21,943 bases of DNA from positions 67,026-88,968 of the forward strand of contig CAJUGP010000002.1 of assembly GCA_910586365.1 (NCBI GenBank), read 5' to 3'. Below the pieces are notes generated by a model. That model saw only the letters and a list, made by a program, of their open reading frames with translations, did no database searches and was not told the origin of the DNA. The number at the start of each line of letters is the position of its first letter. The stretch's first letter is position 1. Positions 14,629 through 20,972 of the stretch are shown piece after piece. Source of the DNA: an uncultured Christensenella sp. (GTDB lineage: Bacteria > Bacillota > Clostridia > Christensenellales > Borkfalkiaceae). The translations under genes and the position numbers were made by a program.

Positions 14629-15876
14629 ATGATCAGCTTGGAAAAACTTGCGATATTAACGGACGGAGCGAAATTCGACGTTTCGTGCTCCTCTTCGGGC
14701 AGCAACCGCAAAAACGCGGGCGGCATGGGAAACGGGTTTGCGGCAGGCTGCTGCCATTCCTTTACACCCGACGGACGCTGCGTTTCGCTTCTGAAAATCC
14801 TCATGAGTAACGACTGCGTGTACGACTGCAAATACTGCCTTAACCGCGTCAGCCTCGATAAGCCGCGCGCCACCGCCACGGTCGACGAGCTGTGCGAGCT
14901 TGTCCTCGATTTTTACAAACGAAACTATATCGAAGGGCTGTTTCTCTCGTCCGCCGTGCACGTTTCGCCCGATCATACGATGGAACAGCTTGTGCGCGTC
15001 GTGAAAAAACTGCGCACGGAATGTAATTTTCACGGCTACATTCACGTAAAAGGCATACCCAAAGCCGACGGAGCGCTTGCGCGCGAAGCGGCGCGTTACG
15101 CCGACCGCATGAGTTACAACATCGAACTTCCCACCGAACAGAGCTTAAAGCTGCTCGCGCCGCAGAAGAGCAAAGAAAGCTTGCTCGCCCCCATGACGGC
15201 GCTGCAACGCGAACGCGAGCAGTTTTTGGGCGAAAAACGCAAAGGACATTTTCTCCCCGCAGGGCAGACGACGCAGATGATCATCGGCGCAAGCCCCGAA
15301 CGGGACGGGCAAATTCTGCGGCTGAGCCAAAGCCTGTACCGCCGCCGCTCGCTCAAACGCGTGTATTACTCCTCGTACATGCCCGTCGTGCACGATTCGT
15401 TATTGCCCGATCTCCCCGCGGGAGCCTTGCGTGAACACCGTTTGTATCAAGCCGATTGGCTGTTGCGGTTTTACGGTTTTTCCGTCGAAGAACTGCTCGG
15501 CGAAGACGAAAATCTTTCGCCCGAATTCGATCCGAAATGCGCTTGGGCGCTTAAAAACATGCACCTTTTTCCCGTCGAAGTCAACCGCGCACCGCTCGAA
15601 ATCTTACTGCGCGTTCCGGGGATCGGCGGCAGAAGCGCGCAGAAAATCGTCGAGGCGCGCAAATACACCGCTTTGAATTTCGAGCAGCTGCAAAAAATGC
15701 GCGTCGTCTTAAAGCGGGCGCGGCATTTTATTACGGCGAACGGCAAATTTTTCGGCACGGAGAACGTTTCCGCGCTGCGCGGTTTTTTAACGGACGGCGA
15801 AACGGTCAAGGCAGAGCAGCTCAGTCTGTTTTCCGCACCGCCGATCGCGCGTTCGGCGCTTACGGGGGAATTATGA
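14629..15876 (+). CDS. Putative DNA modification/repair radical SAM protein (TIGR03916 type)
   Basis: A radical S-adenosylmethionine enzyme of 415 residues. The [4Fe-4S] motif is CVYDCKYC with Cys63, Cys67 and Cys70 (CxxxCxxC). A second cysteine-containing segment, CCHSFTPDGRC (41-51), lies just before it. The C-terminal third carries a helix-hairpin-helix motif (RVPGIGGRSAQKIVEA), a DNA-binding element. This is the family that TIGRFAM describes as linked to a uracil-DNA-glycosylase-like partner; no activity was assigned there. The next gene is the expected DUF4130 partner, joined by an ATGA overlap. The start at 14629 has no ribosome site and lies right behind a perfect promoter. An upstream in-frame initiator near 14602 would be inside that promoter. 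Confidence 0.88.
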   Translation: MISLEKLAILTDGAKFDVSCSSSGSNRKNAGGMGNGFAAGCCHSFTPDGRCVSLLKILMSNDCVYDCKYCLNRVSLDKPRATATVDELCELVLDFYKRNYIEGLFLSSAVHVSPDHTMEQLVRVVKKLRTECNFHGYIHVKGIPKADGALAREAARYADRMSYNIELPTEQSLKLLAPQKSKESLLAPMTALQREREQFLGEKRKGHFLPAGQTTQMIIGASPERDGQILRLSQSLYRRRSLKRVYYSSYMPVVHDSLLPDLPAGALREHRLYQADWLLRFYGFSVEELLGEDENLSPEFDPKCAWALKNMHLFPVEVNRAPLEILLRVPGIGGRSAQKIVEARKYTALNFEQLQKMRVVLKRARHFITANGKFFGTENVSALRGFLTDGETVKAEQLSLFSAPPIARSALTGEL

Positions 15877-16610
15877 CGTATTTTTACGACGGCGGCAAAC
15901 AGGGTTTTTTAACGGCGCTCGCCCTTTCCTTCCGCGACAAAGACGCCGTACTTACGGCAGGCAACGCGCAGCTTTCGCTCGGTCAGCAAACGGTATTCGT
16001 CTCGGGCGACCCCGCGCGCGCCGCCGCCGTCGAGAAACGGCTGCTTTCTTTCGACAAACATTGCATGAAAGACCTCGACCTTCTTCTGCGCAGCGGCGAC
16101 GAGGGAAAAGACGGCGTCGCGTTCGCCTATTTCCGTCTGCTCGCGCAGGAAAAACGCCCCGTGCGCGACATGCTCGCCCTTCCCGCCGCGCTTGCCGCCG
16201 CCGAGTGCATGCGCCGCGTCGGCACCGAACTGCACCGCATGCGCGGCTTTTTACGCTTTATGGAGAGCGCGAGCGGCGCGCTCTATGCCCCCTGCTCGCC
16301 CGACAACGATCTTGTCGATCTGCTCCTGCCCCATTTCCGCGCTCGTCTGCCCCGCTACCCGTTCGTGATACACGACGTCAAGCGGAAGAAAGCGGCGGTA
16401 TACGACGGCGCGCACGCGTTTAACGCTCCGCTTGCGCAAGCGGAAGTTCTTCTTTCCGCCGACGAGCAGGCATGGCAAGAGCTGTGGCGGAAATACTACA
16501 AAATCGTCAACATTCCCGAACGCGAGCGTTTGAAACAGATGCGCGGCTACCTGCCCGTGCGCTACCGCAAATTCATGAATGAATTTTTCGGCGAGAACGC
16601 GCCGTTATAA
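15873..16610 (+). CDS. DUF4130 / TIGR03915 family probable DNA metabolism protein
   Basis: A 245-residue protein. The C-terminal part, with EQAWQELWRKYYKIVNIPER (residues around 200-220) and then MRGYLPVRYRKFMNEF, is the recognisable DUF4130 signature. The family is usually adjacent to the radical SAM gene, and in many bacteria is fused to a uracil-DNA-glycosylase domain. Here no glycosylase domain is present, as 245 residues only accommodate the DUF4130 part. A GGGGGA site stands just before the ATG, and the ATG overlaps the upstream stop. The stop codon shares TTATAA with the stop of the convergent ferritin-like gene. The biochemical role is unknown; the pair probably acts together on damaged or modified DNA. 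Confidence 0.85.
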   Translation: MTYFYDGGKQGFLTALALSFRDKDAVLTAGNAQLSLGQQTVFVSGDPARAAAVEKRLLSFDKHCMKDLDLLLRSGDEGKDGVAFAYFRLLAQEKRPVRDMLALPAALAAAECMRRVGTELHRMRGFLRFMESASGALYAPCSPDNDLVDLLLPHFRARLPRYPFVIHDVKRKKAAVYDGAHAFNAPLAQAEVLLSADEQAWQELWRKYYKIVNIPERERLKQMRGYLPVRYRKFMNEFFGENAPL

Positions 16611-17099
16611 CGACGCAAGCAGTTCTCCGAGCGTTTTCAGATGCAGCTTTTCATCCTCGACGATCCGCGCGATCACTTCAAACACCGGTCCTTTTACGAC
16701 GTCGAGTATTCGCATGTAATCCTCGATCGCCGTCTCTTCCCCTGCAATGTCGGCGCAGATCATCGCGCGCAACGGTTTCACGTAATTGACGTTCGACGCG
16801 CAATAAAATCCCACGGGATACGGCGGACAGGCGGTGTATACGGGCGGCGCGCCGAGCTTTGTAATCAGCGTGCCCAAAATTTCAAGATGATGCATCTCGT
16901 TCACGGCGATCGAAAGCAATAAACGCGCTTCTTTGCCCATGCCGTTTGCATCCAGATAAATCGATTGGTAAACGTATTGCAATACAGCGGTCAGTTCTCC
17001 GTGTTTGCCCGCATAAGCAGGCGCCAGCGCCCGCAGCGTCTGCGCGTCTTTGGTAATTTCGTTCATGGCAGGATATTCCGCATCGATCTTTAATTCCAT
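16605..17099 (-). CDS. Ferritin-like diiron protein (manganese-catalase/rubrerythrin-like)
   Basis: A 164-residue four-helix protein. Helix 1 carries Glu35 (GELTAVLQY), helix 2 the ExxH motif Glu68-His71 (NEMHHLE), helix 3 Glu121/Glu122 (GEETAIEDY) and helix 4 a second ExxH, Glu150-His153 (EDEKLH). These are the ligands of a dinuclear metal centre in ferritin-like proteins. The insertion ACPPYPVGFYCASNVNYVKPL between helices 2 and 3 is long, as in manganese-catalase-like members. There is no rubredoxin domain, so it is not a classical rubrerythrin. Likely role: peroxide or oxygen detoxification, or metal handling, in an anaerobe. A GGAGGG site precedes the ATG. It converges with the DUF4130 gene and overlaps it by 6 bases. 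Confidence 0.8.
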   Translation of the reverse strand: MELKIDAEYPAMNEITKDAQTLRALAPAYAGKHGELTAVLQYVYQSIYLDANGMGKEARLLLSIAVNEMHHLEILGTLITKLGAPPVYTACPPYPVGFYCASNVNYVKPLRAMICADIAGEETAIEDYMRILDVVKGPVFEVIARIVEDEKLHLKTLGELLASL

Positions 17100-17224
17100 T
17101 TCCGTCCCTCCGAAACCCGTTTTGTAAGAGAAATTACTTGATTTTTCCCTCTCTTTATGTTATTCTAATCATACGAGTTCGGTGCGTCGCATCGGTTGAC
17201 AATTTCCACAACGGAAGCCCTAAT

Positions 17225-17240
17225 TTGTAGACATCTACAA
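17225..17240. promoter_or_regulatory. Operator-like palindrome with an extra half-site
   Basis: TTGTAGACATCTACAA consists of two 7-base arms (TTGTAGA and TCTACAA) around CA. A further copy of TCTACAA follows at 17246-17252. It lies in the 200-base gap between the ferritin-like gene (minus) and tRNA-Ser (plus), a gap with no credible ORF. The arrangement resembles a repressor binding site, but I cannot name the regulator. It is about 125 bases upstream of the ferritin-like start, where no strong promoter is obvious. Confidence 0.4.
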
Positions 17241-17299
17241 AAATTTCTACAAAATCATTTTCGCTTGATTTTGCTGAAAAAAACTTAATATTTCCATAC

Positions 17300-17387
17300 G
17301 GAAGGATGGCAGAGCGGTCGAATGCGGCGGTCTTGAAAACCGTTGAAGTGAAAGCTTCCGGGGGTTCGAATCCCTCTCCTTCCGCCA
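17300..17387 (+). tRNA. tRNA-Ser (anticodon UGA), CCA encoded
   Basis: The acceptor stem GGAAGGA (17300-17306) pairs with TCCTTCC (17377-17383), followed by G and an encoded CCA. The D arm GGCAGAGCGGTCGAATGC, the anticodon loop CTTGAAA with TGA, a long class II variable arm, and the T arm GGGGGTTCGAATCCC are all present. Length is 88 with CCA. A TAATAT -10-like box at 17286-17291 with a weak -35 could serve as its promoter. The AT-rich island starts soon after its 3' end. Confidence 0.96.
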
Positions 17388-17394
17388 GAAGTAA

Positions 17395-17430
17395 TAGAGT
17401 TTGAACACCGTCAAAAGTGTTCAAACTCTA
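17395..17430 (+). repeat. Perfect 14-bp hairpin just after tRNA-Ser
   Basis: TAGAGTTTGAACAC (17395-17408) and GTGTTCAAACTCTA (17417-17430) are perfect inverted arms around an 8-base loop. Only a weak T-rich tail (ACTTTATTA) follows. It may end the tRNA transcript or protect its 3' side. It could also mark the edge of the inserted segment. Confidence 0.7.
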
Positions 17431-17458
17431 ACTTTATTACCCCACTAATCAAAACCCA

Positions 17459-17486
17459 AATCGAACATATCGGTTCGGTTTTTTTC
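17459..17486 (+). terminator. Rho-independent terminator downstream of tRNA-Ser
   Basis: An 8-bp stem with one G-T pair, AATCGAAC (17459-17466) with GTTCGGTT (17473-17480), has a 6-base loop and continues into a T run up to 17485. It is more convincing as a terminator than the hairpin at 17395-17430. Confidence 0.7.
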
Positions 17487-17592
17487 TTATGTCCTTTTCA
17501 ATAATTTATGATAACAATAGAAATAGTAAGCTACATAAGATGCGACACGGATATAAACACAAGGCGGTTTTGATTGTTGTGTCGTTTCGTGT

Positions 17593-17642
17593 CGGGTGCT
17601 TGACGGCGAGCGTAGCGAGCCGCTTGTTTATTCAAGCACCCG
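17593..17642. repeat. Nested hairpin with GAGCGTAGCGAG core
   Basis: CGGGTGCTTGA (17593-17603) and TCAAGCACCCG (17632-17642) are perfect 11-base inverted arms. Inside, CGGC and GCCG bracket GAGCGTAGCGA, forming a possible second stem. The GC-rich element stands out in otherwise AT-rich sequence. The surrounding stretch 17488-17678 contains no credible gene. The element lacks a T run on either side, so it is not a standard terminator. It could be a dispersed repeat or the end of a mobile element. Confidence 0.6.
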
Positions 17643-17678
17643 CCACAGTGCCATTTTGTTTTTGAGTGTGTTATACGC

Positions 17679-17707
17679 TTGAAAAAGGTGTTTATTTGTG
17701 CTATAAT
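17679..17707 (+). promoter_or_regulatory. Sigma-A-type promoter of the methyltransferase gene
   Basis: TTGAAA (17679-17684), 17 bases, TATAAT (17702-17707). The transcription start should be near 17714, giving a leader of about 22 bases with a GGAG ribosome site at 17724-17727. This is a normal leader, unlike several core genes in the window. Confidence 0.8.
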
Positions 17708-17735
17708 ATTATCAACAAATAGTGGAGCAACGGCA

Positions 17736-18677
17736 ATGAAATCACAACGTAACAAAACGATAGATTTTTCCATAAATGAAGGACAGCAATATTTAGATAG
17801 GTGTATTAGAGTTCCGTCTATTGTGTCATTGCAAGATGTTTTGGATAAAACAATTTACGGCGATACACTACAAGTATTACAATATCTCCCACCCCAAAGT
17901 GTAGATTTGCTAATAGCCGACCCGTGTTATAATCTTGATAAAAATTTTCACGGTATCAAATTTTCAAAACTTACTGATACAGATTATGTACAATATACGT
18001 GTCGCTGGATAGAGGCGATTATCCCATTATTAAAAAGTACAGCATCTATTTACGTTTGTTGTGATTGGGAATCAAGTCTATTGATAGGTAATGTTTTGAA
18101 TCAATATTTTAATGTAGTGAATCGCATTACTTGGCAACGTGAAAAAGGTCGCGGTGCTTCAAAAAATTGGAAAAATTCTATGGAAGATATTTGGTTTGCT
18201 ACGGTTTCGAAACAGTACACTTTCAATGTTGATTCTGTAATGTCAAGAAGAAAAGTTATTGCGCCATATAAAGTTGACGGAAAGCCCAAAGATTGGGAAG
18301 AAACGGAAAATGGAAATTATCGGAATACATACCCTTCTAATTTTTGGGATGATATTTCTATACCTTATTGGTCAATGCCCGAAAATACCGCTCACCCAAC
18401 ACAGAAACCGGAAAAATTATTTGCAAAGTTAATTTTAGCAAGTAGTAATAAAGGCGATATTATATTAGATCCATTTTTGGGGTCAGGTACGACGTCAGTA
18501 GTCGCAAAAAAACTCGGTAGACATTATATAGGTATTGAGCAGAACCCATTATATTGCTCTTGGGCTGAATACAGATTGGAATTAGCAAACACAGATAAAA
18601 ATATTCAAGGCTATACAAACGGCGTTTTTTGGGAGCGAAACACTCTTTCCGAACAAAATAAGGCGAGGCGCAATTAA
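17736..18677 (+). CDS. DNA methyltransferase, beta class (N6-adenine or N4-cytosine)
   Basis: A 313-residue amino-methyltransferase, probably the protective half of a type II restriction-modification system. The catalytic motif IV is DPCYNL (62-67), a variant of DPPYN/DPPW. The SAM-binding motif I DPFLGSGT (245-252) follows it. Catalytic motif before SAM motif is the beta-class order. HPTQKP (220-225) is the usual motif X segment. The ATG at 17736 was chosen for its GGAG site 8 bases upstream; a TTG at 17679 in the same frame is part of the promoter -35 box. Codon use is strongly AT-biased compared with the genes before the tRNA, which suggests recent transfer. Recognition sequence is not predictable from here. 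Confidence 0.9.
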   Translation: MKSQRNKTIDFSINEGQQYLDRCIRVPSIVSLQDVLDKTIYGDTLQVLQYLPPQSVDLLIADPCYNLDKNFHGIKFSKLTDTDYVQYTCRWIEAIIPLLKSTASIYVCCDWESSLLIGNVLNQYFNVVNRITWQREKGRGASKNWKNSMEDIWFATVSKQYTFNVDSVMSRRKVIAPYKVDGKPKDWEETENGNYRNTYPSNFWDDISIPYWSMPENTAHPTQKPEKLFAKLILASSNKGDIILDPFLGSGTTSVVAKKLGRHYIGIEQNPLYCSWAEYRLELANTDKNIQGYTNGVFWERNTLSEQNKARRN

Positions 18678-18680
18678 ATT

Positions 18681-18740
18681 ATGATTGATTTTTCACAAGT
18701 AAATTCTTTAACTTCCTTTATAGAAGAATATAATGAATAA
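18681..18740 (+). pseudogene. Possible frameshifted N-terminus of the restriction endonuclease gene
   Basis: An ATG 3 bases after the methyltransferase stop opens a 19-codon frame, MIDFSQVNSLTSFIEEYNE, that ends at TAA (18738-18740). The reading frame of the downstream gene is open from 18737 and reads INDKQLLANKVKEKF before and across its listed start. Joined by a -1 shift at 18737 the two give a smooth protein N-terminus. The initiator here has an upstream GAGG; the downstream TTG has none. A one-base deletion, a sequencing error or true frameshifting would all explain it. Confidence 0.5.
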
Positions 18741-18754
18741 ATGATAAACAGTTA

Positions 18755-19840
18755 TTGGCGAATAAGGTTAAAGAAAAATTCTGTCTTACATTAGATAGAA
18801 AAATATATTATTGTGAGAACTTTGCTATACGGTTTAGTAAAGCGACATCAGAAAATTTTAGCAACACAGTGCTATCATTGTCTGCTTTGCAAAAATATGA
18901 TAATCGTCCTGTTATTGTTTGTGTTGTGTTATCGACAAAAAACTATATGTTACTTGCAAATACTACCTGCTTGAAAAAAATAAGCCATTCATCTCAACAA
19001 TTACGTGTTGATAATATAAAAGGTAGTTTTAATGGCTCAGATATATTGAGGGTAATTGCTGAAACACCAAATACTCCAAACAATTTTGAAAGACTTTTTA
19101 CTATACATCAAGGTTATACTTTTGACGAAAATTTGATTAGGCTTGTTGAATCAACCAATAATATTATCGCACACGGGCATAAATTCCAGCCCAATAGAAT
19201 TGAAACAATTAATATCGAAAATGCACCTAAACGTAGCGTTGAGTTTCTAAACTCTCCGTTTTATAAAGAATTAGCAAATGACTTGCAAGAAAGAGTGTCA
19301 AAAGTAAGCCGTGAAATAGCGATTGCTGCTTTTATTGAAAATGTAAACATAAAAGGAAATATAATTGAATATTTAATTACAAGCAGTGATGATACACTCA
19401 AAACTGCTTTGATAGACTCATTAGAAAATGGTAAACCTCTTCCATATATTAAAAATGCTAATGATTTAGGTGATTATAATGTTAATTACGGAATTTTTGA
19501 CACAAAGACAGATATTAAAACGAAAGTGTTGTTTTTGGGGTCAAATCCAAAAGCATATAATATTGATAAATTGCTGAAATTTTTAGCAAAAGATAATTCA
19601 GTATATCTGCTATTTTTTGTTGGAGTGGATAAAGATAAAAACATATCTACGTTTTTATGCCCTGTCTTTGATAAAAAATTATTAGACAGTACTGTAATAA
19701 TAAGTCATTGGGCAGGAAGAAATTCAAAGGGTGTTGCTCAATTTTATGGTGACAATATCGGCTTTATTATAAAAAATCAAATAATTAACATTGATGAAGA
19801 TAAAGCACATAAATTTTTAGATAAATTACTTTCTTTATAA
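18755..19840 (+). CDS. Probable type II restriction endonuclease (start uncertain)
   Basis: A protein of about 361 residues counted from TTG 18755, AT-rich, directly after the methyltransferase gene and in the same direction, as expected for a restriction-modification pair. I do not recognise the family by sequence. A possible PD-(D/E)xK nuclease core is Glu206 (GNIIEYLI), Asp240 or Asp249, and DIKTK with Asp253 and Lys255 (YGIFDTKTDIKTKVLFLG, 245-262). The TTG start lacks a ribosome site, and the true N-terminus probably lies in the frame starting at 18681, separated by a -1 shift. If so, the endonuclease may be inactive, leaving an orphan methyltransferase. The function rests mainly on position. 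Confidence 0.65.
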   Translation: MANKVKEKFCLTLDRKIYYCENFAIRFSKATSENFSNTVLSLSALQKYDNRPVIVCVVLSTKNYMLLANTTCLKKISHSSQQLRVDNIKGSFNGSDILRVIAETPNTPNNFERLFTIHQGYTFDENLIRLVESTNNIIAHGHKFQPNRIETINIENAPKRSVEFLNSPFYKELANDLQERVSKVSREIAIAAFIENVNIKGNIIEYLITSSDDTLKTALIDSLENGKPLPYIKNANDLGDYNVNYGIFDTKTDIKTKVLFLGSNPKAYNIDKLLKFLAKDNSVYLLFFVGVDKDKNISTFLCPVFDKKLLDSTVIISHWAGRNSKGVAQFYGDNIGFIIKNQIINIDEDKAHKFLDKLLSL

Positions 19841-19879
19841 TATTCGTTTTAGGTTACTACCGCTCCGCCATAACAAAGA

Positions 19880-19906
19880 AATGGACTGAAAATCAGCCCA
19901 TTTTTT
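19880..19906 (+). terminator. Rho-independent terminator after the restriction gene
   Basis: A stem of AATGGACTGA (19880-19889) with TCAGCCCATT (19893-19902), one A-C mismatch and an AAA loop, runs into a T6 tract at 19901-19906. It lies 40 bases after the stop codon. Confidence 0.8.
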
Positions 19907-19908
19907 GC

Positions 19909-20031
19909 TTATTGTAACACATCGTTTATCTCGTCTGCATTTTCTAAAAAGTCCTGTTTACTCAATAATTTAGGTTGGATATTGGCAATCGGGATATTTT
20001 AGCGATTTGAACCTTTTATATCTTCTGCCAT
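19909..20031 (-). pseudogene. Short ORF interrupted by an in-frame stop
   Basis: On the minus strand an ATG (20031-20029), with a GAGG site 5 bases before it, reads MAEDIKGSNR and meets TAA at 19999-20001. In the same frame it continues for 29 more codons, NIPIANIQPKLLSKQDFLEN then ADEINDVLQ, to a second stop at 19909-19911. The text after the first stop looks like real protein sequence. A TATAAT box (20051-20046) lies just upstream, overlapping the stop of the cupin gene. It is probably a decayed small gene or the remnant of a longer one. I do not recognise the family. The rest of 19841-20046 holds only the terminator above. Confidence 0.45.
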
Positions 20032-20046
20032 AAGCACCTCATACTA

Positions 20047-20778
20047 TTATACAAGATTGTTATATTGCTCGTCGGTTACGGCTTCTAACCATTCTGTGGA
20101 AGCATTCACGCCCGGACACTCGACGGCGATATGCGAAAACCAACTGTTTTTTGCCGCGCCGTGCCAATGCTTAATACCTGCGGGGATATATACGACGTCG
20201 CCGGCAATGAGCTTTTTTGCAGGTTTTTTCCATTCCTGATACCAGCCTTGTCCGTCGGTACATAAAAGGATTTGCCCGCCGCCTTGCTCGGCTTTGTGGA
20301 TATGCCAATTGTTACGGCATTTCGGCTCAAAAGTTACGTTCGCCATAAACACCGTTTCTTTGGGATTCGTGAGCGGCTTTAAGTATGAATTACCGACAAA
20401 ATATTTTGCATACGCAGTATTAGGCTCACCCAAACCGAATATGCCGCCGTAAGTCCCGTCGTCCGAATAAATTTCTCTCGCCATACGAAAGGCTGCCCAC
20501 GCGTTGGGCCAGCCTGCGTAAAACGCAACGTGGGTAAGCAATTCCGCCATTTCGGATTTGGTTACGCCGTTAGCTTTTGCCGTTTGCAAGTGATACTCAA
20601 ACGAACTATCTACAAGACCTTTCGCGACTAACGTAGTTATCGTTAGCATAGAGCGGGTTTTGAGTGAGAGAGCTTCACTCGACCAAACTTCACCGAATAA
20701 AACGTCGTCGTTAAGTTCTGCAAATTTGGGCGCGAATTCTCCGAGAGCGTCGCGCCCTGCCGTTTGTTTTATTTTCAT
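20047..20778 (-). CDS. Carboxymuconolactone decarboxylase-like / cupin fusion protein
   Basis: A 243-residue two-domain protein. Residues about 15-105 form an AhpD/CMD-like helical domain (SLKTRSMLTITTLVA at 38-52, ELLTHVAFYAGWPNAWAAF at 79-97). It lacks the CxxC of AhpD peroxidase-type members, so thiol reductase activity is unlikely. Residues about 140-235 form a cupin barrel with metal-ligand candidates His159, His161, Gln165 and His204 or His206 (NNWHIHKAEQGGGQ, GIKHWHG). Such fusions are common in gut anaerobes near flavodoxin and alcohol or aldo-keto reductase genes, and their reaction is not established. A GGAGGA site precedes the ATG. The small gene ends 11 bases upstream, so the two are probably co-transcribed. 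Confidence 0.85.
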   Translation of the reverse strand: MKIKQTAGRDALGEFAPKFAELNDDVLFGEVWSSEALSLKTRSMLTITTLVAKGLVDSSFEYHLQTAKANGVTKSEMAELLTHVAFYAGWPNAWAAFRMAREIYSDDGTYGGIFGLGEPNTAYAKYFVGNSYLKPLTNPKETVFMANVTFEPKCRNNWHIHKAEQGGGQILLCTDGQGWYQEWKKPAKKLIAGDVVYIPAGIKHWHGAAKNSWFSHIAVECPGVNASTEWLEAVTDEQYNNLV

Positions 20779-20789
20779 AAATTCCTCCG

Positions 20790-20972
20790 TTAATTATTTT
20801 GTAATTTTGTTACAAGATAATCGAGACAATATATTTTTCGCTCGTCTGCGTGGATTCCGTCAAGCAATGTTTTTCGATGAATATCAAGCATATTCAGCAT
20901 TTCCGCCGTTCGTTGCGTTTCGGTTAAATTCATAAATCTTTCTATAAATTCCTTATCGCAACCTGCGTCCAT
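20790..20972 (-). CDS. Small helical protein, unknown function (start uncertain)
   Basis: A 60-residue, mostly helical, charged protein, MDAGCDKEFIERFMNLTETQ at its start and HADERKIYCLDYLV near its end. The pattern resembles a small conserved clostridial family that I know only as hypothetical; the C-terminal portion also recalls the coiled tails of MerR regulators. Its first 20 bases overlap the end of the flavodoxin gene in another frame, and no ribosome site stands before the ATG. The open frame extends five codons further up (reading IEQNL), so the true start may be non-ATG or the gene may have lost its beginning. It sits between the flavodoxin and cupin genes in an apparent operon. Confidence 0.55.
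   Translation of the reverse strand: MDAGCDKEFIERFMNLTETQRTAEMLNMLDIHRKTLLDGIHADERKIYCLDYLVTKLQNN

Noticed and set aside
17196..17226. TTGACA at 17196 as the -35 box of a promoter
   Set aside because: No acceptable -10 box at 16-18 bases spacing; the nearest A/T-rich hexamers are poor or too far. It may be a relic.
17155..17424. Minus-strand ORF of 89 codons across the tRNA region, containing GFEPPEAFTSTVFKTAAFDR
   Set aside because: This is the well-known spurious translation of the antisense strand of tRNA-Ser; the region is fully explained by the tRNA.
17679..17735. N-terminal extension of the methyltransferase beginning at TTG 17679
   Set aside because: The TTG is the -35 box of a good promoter and transcription would start after it. 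The ATG at 17736 has a proper ribosome site.
19865..19875. Possible att repeat: CTCCGCCA after the restriction gene compared with the tRNA 3' end CCTTCCGCCA
   Set aside because: The shared word is only about six bases and could be chance. No longer match to the tRNA 3' end was seen before 21943.
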